From Flavobacterium lipolyticum (GTDB lineage Bacteria; Bacteroidota; Bacteroidia; Flavobacteriales; Flavobacteriaceae), in contig NZ_JAJJMN010000002.1 in assembly GCF_020905335.1 (NCBI RefSeq), positions 1,240,001 through 1,304,000 of the forward strand: a DNA stretch of 64,000 nt, in the 5' to 3' direction. Shown piece by piece: positions 26,744 to 35,537 of this stretch. A model generated the notes under the pieces. That model ran no database searches, was not told where the DNA came from, and was given only the letters and a program-made list of their open reading frames with translations. Both the position numbers and the translations under genes were made by a program. The stretch's first letter is position 1, and each line of letters begins with the position of its first letter.

Positions 26744-28147
26744 TTAATAACCGCTGTTCTGCGGGCGTATATTAGGATTAATGCTCAGTTCGTTTTGAGG
26801 CAGAGGAAACAGAACATCTGTTGAATTCCAGCCAGTCTTTACAGGATCAAGGACATTATCAATCTGTCCGGAGCGCTTGAGGTCAAAAAAGCGATGTCCG
26901 AATTCTGTAAACAGTTCCCATCTCCTCTCCCTTAAAACCGCATCAACAATCTGCTGAGCAGAAACCGCATCTGTATCCAAAAGCCCGGCGCGTTTCCTAA
27001 TTCTGTTCAAATCTTCTTTAGCGCCTATTAAATCTCCCTGATGCGCCCTTGCTTCTGCCCTTATAAGGTACTGTTCGGCAAGGCGGAAAATTATAGAGTA
27101 CTCCATTGAAGCGGCAGTATTTTCAAACTCCTTGTATTTGTATGCATGATACCATGTATCAGTCCCGTCGCTGAGAGCCTTTGTCCAGTTTGCTTTTCGA
27201 AGGTCATTTTGATCAAAGGATTCGATCAGATTATTAGTTAATGCCACAAAGGGCGGAGGACCAGAAGAAAATATGAAAATACTGGCCTCATCTGTATTTT
27301 TTCCGGCCACAGATGGCTGAAACTGCCATATGGTTTCCTTGGAATCTTTTAAGAATACCAGAGAAGCATTATCCTCGATGGTATAAAGATTTGAAGCATT
27401 TAGGACCGCTGATGCGGCATTTGAGGCTTCTGCCCATGACTCATTGTACAGATATACCCTTGCCAATAATGCTTTTGCCGCAAATTGGTTGGGGCGTACC
27501 CGCCCGGCATTTAAATAATCCTGCGCCAGCATGGCTGCTGCATTTTCCAGATCCGCAATTATATTCCTGTAGATATCTTTTACCGGAATTTTCGAAGCTT
27601 CATTATTTATCTTTCGGTCTGTAGATACAATATAAGGGATTTCCCTGTAGAGATTAGCCAGATAAAAATGCACGATGGCTCTTATAAACAGGGCTTCTCC
27701 TTTTAGCTGTTCTTTTTCCTTTACGGTGAGTTTGTTGCTTAACTCCACTCCTTCCTTGACGGCATTAGCAGCATAAATCTGATTATAACTAAGATTCCAA
27801 TATTCTGTAATAGTGGAATTTGCAGGCAGAAGTGCATTGGTATAAAAAGGGAGTGTTGGATCGCCGGGACTTGCAAGGCAGTATAGCTCGTCTGCATAAT
27901 TACCCAACAGATTGGAAGCGCCTGATGTCGAACCTGAAAGCAAGCCCTGCTCTCTCATTTTAGAATAAATATCGGATAATGCTGCGTTTGCAGTGGAATA
28001 GTTATCAAAAACTGAAACTGTAGTTAGTTGTGATTTGGGAAGATCAACTTCTACAAAAGAATCACATGAGGTCAACAACACCATTGCTATTACCTGAAAC
28101 AGCAATAAATAGTGTATAGAATTATTTTTAAGGGATAGTGTTTTCAT
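26744..28147 (-). CDS. SusD/RagB-family nutrient-binding lipoprotein
   Basis: 467 aa. The lipoprotein signal is HYLLLFQVIAMVLLTSC with the lipobox Cys at ~28. TPR-like helices follow, including LKGEALFIRAIVHFYLANLYREIPY (given in parts), and the C-terminal VLRERRWELFTEFGHRFFDLKRSG block is a SusD hallmark. SusD-type proteins cap the SusC channel at the cell surface and capture substrate. The gene lies 9 bp after susC and 3 bp before the longest peptidase frame, so all three form one operon. Peptide rather than glycan uptake is suggested by the linked S9 peptidase. Confidence 0.9.
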   Translation of the reverse strand: MKTLSLKNNSIHYLLLFQVIAMVLLTSCDSFVEVDLPKSQLTTVSVFDNYSTANAALSDIYSKMREQGLLSGSTSGASNLLGNYADELYCLASPGDPTLPFYTNALLPANSTITEYWNLSYNQIYAANAVKEGVELSNKLTVKEKEQLKGEALFIRAIVHFYLANLYREIPYIVSTDRKINNEASKIPVKDIYRNIIADLENAAAMLAQDYLNAGRVRPNQFAAKALLARVYLYNESWAEASNAASAVLNASNLYTIEDNASLVFLKDSKETIWQFQPSVAGKNTDEASIFIFSSGPPPFVALTNNLIESFDQNDLRKANWTKALSDGTDTWYHAYKYKEFENTAASMEYSIIFRLAEQYLIRAEARAHQGDLIGAKEDLNRIRKRAGLLDTDAVSAQQIVDAVLRERRWELFTEFGHRFFDLKRSGQIDNVLDPVKTGWNSTDVLFPLPQNELSINPNIRPQNSGY

Positions 28148-28156
28148 GACAAAGTA

Positions 28157-31100
28157 TTAAAAAGTGAGCTGGATTCCAGCAGTAATAATTTTCAATGGTG
28201 GCAGAGATCGCGAACCAATAAATTCAGGATCCCCATCCTTGTATTTTGTAAAAGTGAGCAGATTTTGTCCCTGCAGGATTATCTGGCACTGCGTGCTTTT
28301 CATATTTAAAGGCAGGTCATATGAAAGGGCTATATTCTTTAAGCGTATAAAAGACCCGTCTGTTATGGAACCTGTACTCTGCCTGAATAGATAGTTGGCT
28401 GTAACTGCATCCCCGTTATAACCACTGGTATAAATCTGCTGAGATGCAATATCTCCGGGCTTTGTCCAGCTGACTGCTACGCTTTCCGGTTGATTAGACA
28501 TCTGTCCGGTGACACCATTATAGTAACTTCTGGTATCCTGTTTTACAAACTGAAAAAGAAAATCAAGTTTTAATCTTCTGTAGGATAGTACATTTTGCAG
28601 CCCTCCAAAATACTGCGGGTTGAAATCTACAACACTCTGCCTGTCTTCGGGAAATGAAATGATACCGTCCTTGTTTATGTCTTCGAAAAGATAAACGCCC
28701 TTTTGATTGTCAATTCCTGTATAGTTGTAATTCAGTTCAATATTCAAGGGCTTGCCAATACGATATTGCTCTTTGTAGGGAGAGGCAGAAAGCCCGGGAA
28801 AACTAATAAGCTTATTTCTGGCAAAAGTAAGATTTAGGCTGGTTGTCCACTTAAAGTTCTGAGTATTGAAGTTTTGGGTCCTTAGAGTGAATTCAAATCC
28901 TGTGTTTTGCACAACAGCATCTAAATTGGCCTGCATTGACTGAAACCCTGTAGTTCCTGCCAAAGGTATACCAACCAGCTGATTGGATGAACGGTTCTGA
29001 TACCACGCGGCTGTTAGAAATATTTTATCCTGCAGGAATCCCACTTCCAGAGCAGCTTCAATTTTTTTATTGGTTTCCCATCCAAAATCAGGATTATAAA
29101 GCCGTGATGGCTGCAATCCTACATTTGAATCATAATTAAATCCCGATGAGGTATAAGTATCAAGAAACTGGTAATCCCCGATCTGGTCATTTCCTGTTGT
29201 TCCATAACTTGCACGAAGTTTGCCAAAACTCAACCATGAAATATCGTTTAAAAATCCTCCTTTAGTGAAAATCCATGCCATGCCCACGGCTCCGAAATTG
29301 GCAAACTGATTACCCGGACCAAATCGGCTTGAACCGTCCCGTCTTCCTGTAAGGTTTACAATATAACGGTCCTGCCAGTTATAGTTGATCCTTCCGAAAA
29401 AAGCCTGATATTTATACAGTGCATCATCACTATATAAGACGCGCACTGTAGATGCAGATGCCAGATCATAGATCAAATCATTTGATGTGAAACCACTTCC
29501 GAATTGATACAGTCTCTCGGTACTCTGGCTCTGGAAAGTTCCTCCCACCAGAATATTGATTTTACCAAAAGTCATTTCTTTTTCCCAACTTATCTGGGGC
29601 TCCACTATCCAGGACTGCCTGTCTGTATTATTTAAATAAATACCGGAAAAGGCACTTGTCAACTGATAAGAAGGATTATAGATGGTAGATGGAGAAGTTC
29701 TGGTTTCCTGGTGTCTTAAGTCGGTAAAACCAAAATTACTTTTCAGAACTAAATTATCCAGCAAATCATAAGATAATACAGCGCTAGTAACAAGGTCATT
29801 CGTTTTGGATCTGAACTCTGCATCTCTGTAACGAAGCGGATTCTGCCAAGTTCCATTTTCCCAATTTAAATTGCCGGCCGCATCATACAGCGCAGGCGCA
29901 TTTGGCGCCAGATATCTAGAGATCGCAGTCAGATCATACGCAGGCTGATCATTATCCTGAATATTGTATCCTGCTGAAAAAGTGAGTTTAAACCTATTAT
30001 CTTCTGAACGATGGCTCATGCTGAACTGTGTCCCTCCTTTCTTGTACATATACTGGCCGGGGAATACGGTAGACTCTGTGTGATAGGTACTGCTCAATAA
30101 AAACTGCGTTTTATCAGATCCGCCCGAGAGCGCGGCCTGCACATCCGTTATCTGCGCAGTACCACCTAAAAATTCTTTCTGCCAATTTGTTTCACGATTC
30201 TGGTCCCATGTCCCGTTTATATCATAGTCCCATGGATTATACTGATTGAGACCATCATTGATAAAAGCTTGTTTTCTCATTGTAAGATACTGCTGGGTAC
30301 TCATCAGTTTCATAAATTTAGTTACGGCGCCGGCGCCGGTTGCAGCTTTGACACTCACAACAGTTTTTCCGCCTTTTCCTTTTTTAGTAGTGATCAGCAC
30401 CACACCATTGGCACCTCTTGACCCATAGATTGAGGTGGCGTCAGCATCTTTAAGTATCTCGATATTTTCTATTGTATCAGGATTTATACTATTGAGCGGA
30501 CTTGTAACGGTTGGAAATGTGGAGGCTGTCTGATTATAGCCAATAGGATCCGAGGCGTACGGAACACCATCTATTATGTAGAGTGGATTATTACCATCAC
30601 TTCTAATACTGTTCTGTCCACGGATTTTAATATCGAATCCTCCACCGGGAACCCCTGTCGTCTGTGTAATGCTTACACCTGCCATCCGCCCCTGCATAGC
30701 TGCAAGCACATTTGTTACGGGCTGGTTTTCAATATCTTTTGCGGTGATTCGAGCAATGCTTCCTGTACGTTCGCTTTCTTTAATGGAATAGTATCCTGCA
30801 TTGATCTTCACTTCCTTTAGAGTTGTGGTATCATACTCTAATGAAATATCTATTGATTTTCGATCCTGAACAGGAACAAGAACAGTCTTAAATCCTATAA
30901 AAGAAACGATCAAGGTATCCGATGACAAAGCAGAAAGATTGTACTGACCACTGTAATCAGAAATAGTTCCGGAACCACGCTTGTTTTTTATGGCAATAGT
31001 TACCCCAGGAAGCGGATTAACACCATCGCTAATAGTTCCCTTAACCTGAAACTGTTGAGAAAATAAAATACTATGCCTGATAGATTTCTCGGCATAAACA

Positions 31101-31180
31101 GATGAAAAAGAAAAACACAGCCAGATAAAAATTAGGCAATAAAGAGCTTTCCCATCCTTGTTAAATGAAAAAATATTCAT
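28157..31180 (-). CDS. SusC/RagA-family TonB-dependent outer-membrane transporter
   Basis: 1007 aa. Order: signal peptide, carboxypeptidase-like regulatory domain (~45-120, VKGTISDGVNPLPGVTIAIK), plug domain (~130-270, with NPLYIIDGVPYASDP and ILKDADATSIYGSRGANGV given in parts), then a beta-barrel to the C-terminal aromatic residue (ITAGIQLTF). Length and motifs are standard for SusC. It imports the ligand captured by SusD, powered by TonB-ExbBD. It is first in the minus-strand operon and has an unusually long upstream leader. Confidence 0.93.
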   Translation of the reverse strand: MNIFSFNKDGKALYCLIFIWLCFSFSSVYAEKSIRHSILFSQQFQVKGTISDGVNPLPGVTIAIKNKRGSGTISDYSGQYNLSALSSDTLIVSFIGFKTVLVPVQDRKSIDISLEYDTTTLKEVKINAGYYSIKESERTGSIARITAKDIENQPVTNVLAAMQGRMAGVSITQTTGVPGGGFDIKIRGQNSIRSDGNNPLYIIDGVPYASDPIGYNQTASTFPTVTSPLNSINPDTIENIEILKDADATSIYGSRGANGVVLITTKKGKGGKTVVSVKAATGAGAVTKFMKLMSTQQYLTMRKQAFINDGLNQYNPWDYDINGTWDQNRETNWQKEFLGGTAQITDVQAALSGGSDKTQFLLSSTYHTESTVFPGQYMYKKGGTQFSMSHRSEDNRFKLTFSAGYNIQDNDQPAYDLTAISRYLAPNAPALYDAAGNLNWENGTWQNPLRYRDAEFRSKTNDLVTSAVLSYDLLDNLVLKSNFGFTDLRHQETRTSPSTIYNPSYQLTSAFSGIYLNNTDRQSWIVEPQISWEKEMTFGKINILVGGTFQSQSTERLYQFGSGFTSNDLIYDLASASTVRVLYSDDALYKYQAFFGRINYNWQDRYIVNLTGRRDGSSRFGPGNQFANFGAVGMAWIFTKGGFLNDISWLSFGKLRASYGTTGNDQIGDYQFLDTYTSSGFNYDSNVGLQPSRLYNPDFGWETNKKIEAALEVGFLQDKIFLTAAWYQNRSSNQLVGIPLAGTTGFQSMQANLDAVVQNTGFEFTLRTQNFNTQNFKWTTSLNLTFARNKLISFPGLSASPYKEQYRIGKPLNIELNYNYTGIDNQKGVYLFEDINKDGIISFPEDRQSVVDFNPQYFGGLQNVLSYRRLKLDFLFQFVKQDTRSYYNGVTGQMSNQPESVAVSWTKPGDIASQQIYTSGYNGDAVTANYLFRQSTGSITDGSFIRLKNIALSYDLPLNMKSTQCQIILQGQNLLTFTKYKDGDPEFIGSRSLPPLKIITAGIQLTF

Positions 31181-31220
31181 AATATTGGATTGGTTAGTTA
31201 AACGATGATTTGATTAGCTA

Positions 31221-31267
31221 TGGTCCTCTGCTCTAGTTTAGTCGCTGCTGTAGAGGACCATTTTTTA
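31221..31267 (+). terminator. Plus-strand hairpin with T-run upstream of susC
   Basis: Arms TGGTCCTCT (31221-31229) and AGAGGACCA (31252-31260), then TTTTTT on the plus strand. No plus-strand gene precedes it, so it may terminate a small RNA antisense to the susC 5' region, or be part of the leader structure of the minus-strand transcript. Confidence 0.45.
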
Positions 31268-31436
31268 TGCATCAAGTAAACGGCTTAATGTTCATAAGAG
31301 AGATGAATTATCTATTTCACAGTCATAAGTTTTTAGAAGGTTTGACTTTATGATGCGAAACTTAAAAAAAATGAAAGGAATATCGCTAAGAATAATAAGA
31401 GTTGAGTATAAAAAAAGGCATGGAACTCAGCTTACT

Positions 31437-31539
31437 GCCTTAGAGGTACTGGTATACCGTGCAACAATAAGTGAGCCCACGCCTATGGCGTGAGCATCTT
31501 ACTTATTATCTCGTTGCAAAATTACCAGTTTTCTAAGGC
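31437..31539. repeat. Long palindromic structured element in the susC leader
   Basis: Nested complementarity over ~103 nt: GCCTTAGA (31437-31444) with TCTAAGGC (31532-31539); ACTGGTA (about 31448-31454) with TACCAGT (31523-31529); a TGCAAC...AATAAGT arm with ACTTATTAT...GTTGCA; and a central CACGCC/GGCGTG stem. It could be a folded RNA in the susC leader or a REP/MITE-like DNA element. Confidence 0.55.
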
Positions 31540-31580
31540 GAGATTCTAAGCGAATGCTTCAATATTTTTTTGAAGAGTCG

Positions 31581-31612
31581 CAAAAATACGATCCTTTGAG
31601 GATCATATGCAA
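31581..31612 (-). promoter_or_regulatory. Candidate susC promoter with internal dyad
   Basis: On the minus strand: TTG at 31612-31610, 21 bp spacing, then TATTTTTG at 31588-31581 (TAnnTTTG). Between them lies the dyad GATCCT-TTG-AGGATC (31590-31604), placed for repressor binding. Transcription from here would give susC a ~390-nt leader containing the palindromic element. Confidence 0.5.
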
Positions 31613-31633
31613 ATATAATATAAAATATTCCAT

Positions 31634-31651
31634 TGTTCGTGATCGCGAACA
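31634..31651. promoter_or_regulatory. Near-perfect 18-bp palindrome before the HTH gene
   Basis: TGTTCG (31634-31639) and CGAACA (31646-31651) around TGATCG, one mismatched pair at the centre. It lies 56 bp upstream of the helix-turn-helix gene and 22 bp from the susC promoter candidate, so it may be an autoregulatory site serving both. Confidence 0.45.
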
Positions 31652-31706
31652 CTTTTTTTAGTGCGTTTACTTTAATTTGTTAAAATAACTATATGATAAT
31701 TGCCAA

Positions 31707-32021
31707 ATGACTACTAAAAGTGAAGCTATACAAAGAAATATACTTATCAATAAGTATATCTGCAATTATATTTCGCAGCGTTGGATTGTCAATAGGGTTG
31801 ATGAAAATGGCAACGAAGTTACTAAAAGACAGTATGCAAAAGAATGTAATTTAGCAACTTCAACGATAACCAAATTGCAAAGACCGGATGGATATAATAT
31901 ACCTTTCGCAATTATAAGTGCCATTTGTAATAAAGAAAATATAGTATTGTCAACTTTTTTTTCTGATTTTGAAAAAGAATACGGGATTTCAATCATTGAT
32001 AAATATTTAGATAAGAAATAA
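31707..32021 (+). CDS. Small helix-turn-helix transcriptional regulator
   Basis: 104 aa. The central part (TKRQYAKECNLATSTITKLQ, ~39-58, then IPFAIISAICNKENI) has an Xre/lambda-type helix-turn-helix arrangement. There is no extra effector domain. It is followed by a terminator at 32021-32048 and then a small membrane protein gene. A palindrome at 31634-31651 may be its own operator. It could control the adjacent SusC operon or act as a general small regulator; the sequence does not decide. Confidence 0.65.
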   Translation: MTTKSEAIQRNILINKYICNYISQRWIVNRVDENGNEVTKRQYAKECNLATSTITKLQRPDGYNIPFAIISAICNKENIVLSTFFSDFEKEYGISIIDKYLDKK

Positions 32022-32048
32022 AAAAAAGATGCTGAAGCATCTTTTTTT
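32021..32048 (+). terminator. Intrinsic terminator
   Basis: Perfect arms AAAAAAAGATGC (32021-32032) and GCATCTTTTTTT (32037-32048), loop TGAA. It follows the HTH gene and works in either direction. Confidence 0.8.
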
Positions 32049-32122
32049 AGGATTATAATATTGATAAACAATCGTATATGTAAATTTTAGTTATTTTTAT
32101 ATTTTTAAATTAATATTCAAAT

Positions 32123-32368
32123 ATGAAAATTATTAACCCTGAATTTACTGTAATTACAATTGGAATCTCTTTTGTTATTTTGGGCTTTATTATTAGATAT
32201 AAAATTAATAAACGTAGATTTAATCGTAAAGGTCCTGGTGGTTTACAACATTTTAAAAATTATGAACAAGCTTGGTTAGTAACGTTAATTGAAAGAATAT
32301 TAATGGTACTATCTTTTATTATGATTGCTACTGGTATAATATTCTCTGTAGCAGTTGTATTTTTTTAA
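32123..32368 (+). CDS. Small conserved membrane protein
   Basis: 81 aa with two hydrophobic helices (~8-25 and ~58-80) separated by a basic loop (RYKINKRRFNRKGPGGLQHF). The family is common in Flavobacteriaceae, and from memory some databases label it molybdenum ABC transporter permease, which the size does not support. Function unknown. It ends before the terminator at 32405-32429. Confidence 0.65.
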   Translation: MKIINPEFTVITIGISFVILGFIIRYKINKRRFNRKGPGGLQHFKNYEQAWLVTLIERILMVLSFIMIATGIIFSVAVVFF

Positions 32369-32404
32369 AACTTGTTCTCTCTCATTCTTAATCATAATAT
32401 ATTT

Positions 32405-32429
32405 AAAAATACCTTCCAATGGTATTTTT
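32405..32429 (+). terminator. Intrinsic terminator
   Basis: Arms AAAAATACC (32405-32413) and GGTATTTTT (32421-32429) with a 7-nt loop and further T residues. It closes the small membrane protein gene and directly precedes the first copy of the 105-bp direct repeat. Confidence 0.75.
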
Positions 32430-32435
32430 TTTATT

Positions 32436-32540
32436 AAACAGGTATTTATACGGTAGGCTTGTCATCACTAAAGAATTATTTTGCAACTTTTTTAATGACA
32501 CAAATTACGTAAAACCGTAAACTAAAACAAAATCGGTTTT
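32436..32540. repeat. Direct repeat, copy 1 (~105 bp)
   Basis: Begins AAACAGGTATTTATACGGTA and continues through ATTTTGCAACTT and AAAACCGTAAA to CGGTTTT. Copy 2 lies at 38055-38157 in the same orientation. Each copy directly follows a terminator hairpin. The rest of the 328-bp gap 32369-32696 has no gene; near its end GTTGTAGGCAATG resembles the 3' tail of the cassette palindromes. Confidence 0.75.
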
Positions 32541-32696
32541 GTATGTTTGATTCTGAAATTTAGACAATGACATAAAGCTATCTAAAACAGTACTTATTTA
32601 AGTAAGTTTATCGCCTAAGTAAGTTGTAGGCAATGCAACCAAAATTGCGCAAAAAACCAAGAATAAAAGACAAAACCTTATCATAAATTTTGAACT

Positions 32697-34178
32697 ATGG
32701 GATTATTTGATTTTCTAAAAAAGAAAGAGTTTGAAGAAATAAGAACCCTAAAAGAAAAACTTGAAAAATTTAAATCTATTATTAATATTCAAGATGAGGT
32801 TGATAATAAAAAGAAAAAATTAGAACTATTAATTTCACAGAAAGAATCTGAACTGGAGTTACTGATTAAAAACAAAACACGTGAAATTTCAGAAAAGGAA
32901 ATAGAGCTAAATAAAATTATTTCTGACAAGGAAGTCGAATTTAATTCAACAATTGAGAACAAAAAACAGTCAATAAATTATATTCAAAAAGACTTTGACG
33001 AATTAAATCTAAATTATCAAACAGCACTTGAAACATACACACGACTTCGAAAAGATGTTAGTTTATATGAATCAAAATTAGATTTAATAGAATTTGGAAT
33101 TTATGAACCAATCTATGATTTTGAAAAATCAGAAGATTATAGAACTGAACAAAATAGAATCATTGAAGAACAAAAATTGATGATTCAATCAGAAACGGCT
33201 GCAACTTGCAGAACAGAATGGACAATTGATGGAAGTGTTACAAAAGGTAGAGCAACCACTAAAAAATATATAAAATTAGTGCTTCGTGCTTTTAATGGTG
33301 AATGTAATTCTCAAATTGCAAAAGTTAAATGGAATAACGTTAATCAGATGAAAGAACGCATTCATAAATCATATGAAACTTTGAACAAACTTGGTGATGG
33401 TTATTCAGTTAGCATTTCTTACGAATTTCTTGAACTTAAATTAAAAGAAATTACTCTTGAATATGAGTTTCAAGTAAAAAGACAAGAGGAAAAAGAAGAA
33501 ATGCGAGCTATTCAAGAAGAATTACGAGAAGAAGAAAAAGCAAGACGTGAATTTGAGCAAGCTCAAAAACAAGCTGAAAAAGAAGAAGAAACTTATCAAA
33601 GAGCTTTACTAAAAGCAAGAAAAGAAGTTGAAAAAGCAACTGGCGAATTACAAGAAGAATTGAATTCTAAAATTTTAATTCTCGAACAAGAATTATTAAT
33701 AGCTCAAGAAAAAAAAGAACGAGCATTGTCTATGGCTCAACAAACAAAACGAGGGCACGTTTATATAATTTCTAACATTGGTTCGTTTGGAGAAAACGTT
33801 TATAAAATTGGTATGACAAGAAGACTTGAACCTATTGATAGAGTGAAAGAACTTGGAGATGCTTCTGTTCCGTTTCAATTTGACGTTCACGCTATGATTT
33901 ATTCAGACGAAGCGAGAACTTTAGAATGCGAACTTCATAAAGCGTTTTCTAATAAAAAGGTAAATATGTTAAACTACAGAAAAGAATTTTTCAATGTTAG
34001 TTTAGAAGAAATTGAACAGAAAATTGACGAATTAGGATTTGAAGCAGAATTTACAATTTTACCAGAAGCAATGCAATATAGAGAAACATTAGCTTTATTG
34101 GAAAAAATGAATTCTACCGAAGAAACTAAAACTATTGAAGAGATAATTGCAGAAGAATACCCAAATAGCTTAAATTAA
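32697..34178 (+). CDS. DUF4041 / T5orf172 (GIY-YIG superfamily) coiled-coil protein
   Basis: 493 aa. Residues ~10-125 and ~265-345 are coiled coil with heptad-like K/E repeats. The middle (~130-255, IEFGIYEPIYDFEKSEDY, TAATCRTEWTIDGS) resembles DUF4041. The C-terminal domain (~350-450, HVYIISN...VYKIGMTRR...ECELHKAFSNKK) is T5orf172/MUG113, a GIY-YIG nuclease relative. Proteins of this architecture occur on phages and mobile elements; a nicking role is plausible but unproven. It is the first cassette of the AT-rich array, followed by the palindrome at 34181. Confidence 0.7.
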   Translation: MGLFDFLKKKEFEEIRTLKEKLEKFKSIINIQDEVDNKKKKLELLISQKESELELLIKNKTREISEKEIELNKIISDKEVEFNSTIENKKQSINYIQKDFDELNLNYQTALETYTRLRKDVSLYESKLDLIEFGIYEPIYDFEKSEDYRTEQNRIIEEQKLMIQSETAATCRTEWTIDGSVTKGRATTKKYIKLVLRAFNGECNSQIAKVKWNNVNQMKERIHKSYETLNKLGDGYSVSISYEFLELKLKEITLEYEFQVKRQEEKEEMRAIQEELREEEKARREFEQAQKQAEKEEETYQRALLKARKEVEKATGELQEELNSKILILEQELLIAQEKKERALSMAQQTKRGHVYIISNIGSFGENVYKIGMTRRLEPIDRVKELGDASVPFQFDVHAMIYSDEARTLECELHKAFSNKKVNMLNYRKEFFNVSLEEIEQKIDELGFEAEFTILPEAMQYRETLALLEKMNSTEETKTIEEIIAEEYPNSLN

Positions 34179-34180
34179 GC

Positions 34181-34345
34181 ACTGCCTACAACAGCTACAA
34201 CGAATTTGGGCAATTGGCATAATGGGAAGTTGGTTTTGTATTTGGGATGATTTACTTCGTATATTAGCTACGCTCGGGTGGCAAATCCGAAGAATGGACT
34301 AAATTTAGTTCAAAACCTACTGTTGTAGCAGAACATTAACGGGAA
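34181..34345. repeat. Cassette-end palindrome P1 (attC-like layout)
   Basis: Outer arms CTACAACAG (34187-34195) and CTGTTGTAG (about 34319-34327); inner arms near CGAATTTGG and CAAATCCG; between them GGGATGATTTACTTCGT and TTAGCTACGCTC, both shared with P2. It starts 2 bp after the stop of the preceding gene. The outer core is not the canonical RYYYAAC/GTTRRRY, so a classical integron site is doubtful. Confidence 0.6.
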
Positions 34346-34379
34346 GCTAACAAAATTGTAGATAAAAATCTTTAAATAT

Positions 34380-35537
34380 ATGTTTATATTCGATAACAAA
34401 AACATTCCTTCTCAATTATTATTGCCCTCAAATTCAGATGAGGATATAAACATATTAATAGGTGAAAATGGTAGTGGTAAAAGCACTTTATTAAATGATC
34501 TTTCAAAATTCCATTTAGGTCAAAATTATAATGTGATAGCAATTGCTAATACAATTTATGACAAATTCAATTCGCGGAATCTTCATTTCAAAATACTTAG
34601 ATCTTCGTTAGGCAAAACATTAGCAAGAAACACAATTGTCAATGCTTTTAAAATTTTAGCAAATGATGATTTGAAAAGACTACGAAACATTGCAAATACA
34701 TTAGAATATATTGGTTTTGATCCTGTAATAAGTTTTAAATTAAAAGGTGTTAATCCGGATTTTCGAGACAAAGTAATAGATTCGGAATTACCTGGTGAAG
34801 AAATAGAAATCTTGATGTATTTTTTAAATAGATATGTGGATAGAGAATTTTACGAAGAAAAAATTGTAAATATAAATTTCAATAATGAAAAATTTGAAGA
34901 TATCAAAAATTCTTATCTACTAACAATGTTCTTGTATGAGAAACAGTTAAAATCTTTAAAGCTAATTCGTGGAATAGACATATATCTACATAAAAATAAT
35001 CAACATATTCCTTTAAACAAAGCAAGTTCAGGAGAATTAACTTTGGTAACATCTCTTATTTATTTGACCTCTGTCATAACTGAAAATTCTGTCATATTAA
35101 TTGATGAACCCGAAAACAGTTTGCATCCGAAATGGCAAATAGAATACATAACGAGAATTAACAACCTATTTTATTTCTATCAACCAAAAATTATTGTTGC
35201 AACACATTCTCCATTAATAATAAATGGTGCAGAAATGAATTCCCAAAATTTAAAAATATTTAAAGGGACGAATGGAAACTTTATTCTTGAACTAAATGAA
35301 AAAATTAATGTTGAAGAAATTTATCAAGAATATTTTGATGTAACAACACCTGAAAACCGTTATTTATCAGAAAATCTTATAGACAAAATGAATTTGTTGG
35401 CTTCTAAAAATATTGGATTAGATGAATTTTTAAAAGAAATAAATAACATTCAAGATAATTCATATGATGAGAAGCAAAAAAAATTGCTCGATGAAGTTTT
35501 AGAAATGGGAAAAAAAATAATCACTGATTTAGAATAG
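34380..35537 (+). CDS. ptuA: Septu-like ATPase PtuA
   Basis: 385 aa. Walker A GENGSGKST at residues 28-36, an ABC-type signature ASSGELTLV at ~219-227, Walker B SVILIDEPENSLHP at ~237-250, and an H-loop VATHSPLI. The insertion between Walker A and the signature is helical and short. PtuA and PtuB form the Septu anti-phage system, in which the ATPase controls an HNH nuclease. The next gene starts immediately after the stop and encodes that HNH protein, which makes the assignment strong. Confidence 0.82.
   Translation: MFIFDNKNIPSQLLLPSNSDEDINILIGENGSGKSTLLNDLSKFHLGQNYNVIAIANTIYDKFNSRNLHFKILRSSLGKTLARNTIVNAFKILANDDLKRLRNIANTLEYIGFDPVISFKLKGVNPDFRDKVIDSELPGEEIEILMYFLNRYVDREFYEEKIVNINFNNEKFEDIKNSYLLTMFLYEKQLKSLKLIRGIDIYLHKNNQHIPLNKASSGELTLVTSLIYLTSVITENSVILIDEPENSLHPKWQIEYITRINNLFYFYQPKIIVATHSPLIINGAEMNSQNLKIFKGTNGNFILELNEKINVEEIYQEYFDVTTPENRYLSENLIDKMNLLASKNIGLDEFLKEINNIQDNSYDEKQKKLLDEVLEMGKKIITDLE

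Noticed and set aside
31221..31267. Terminator of the susC operon
   Set aside because: The T-run is on the plus strand and the hairpin is upstream of susC, so it cannot end that minus-strand transcript.
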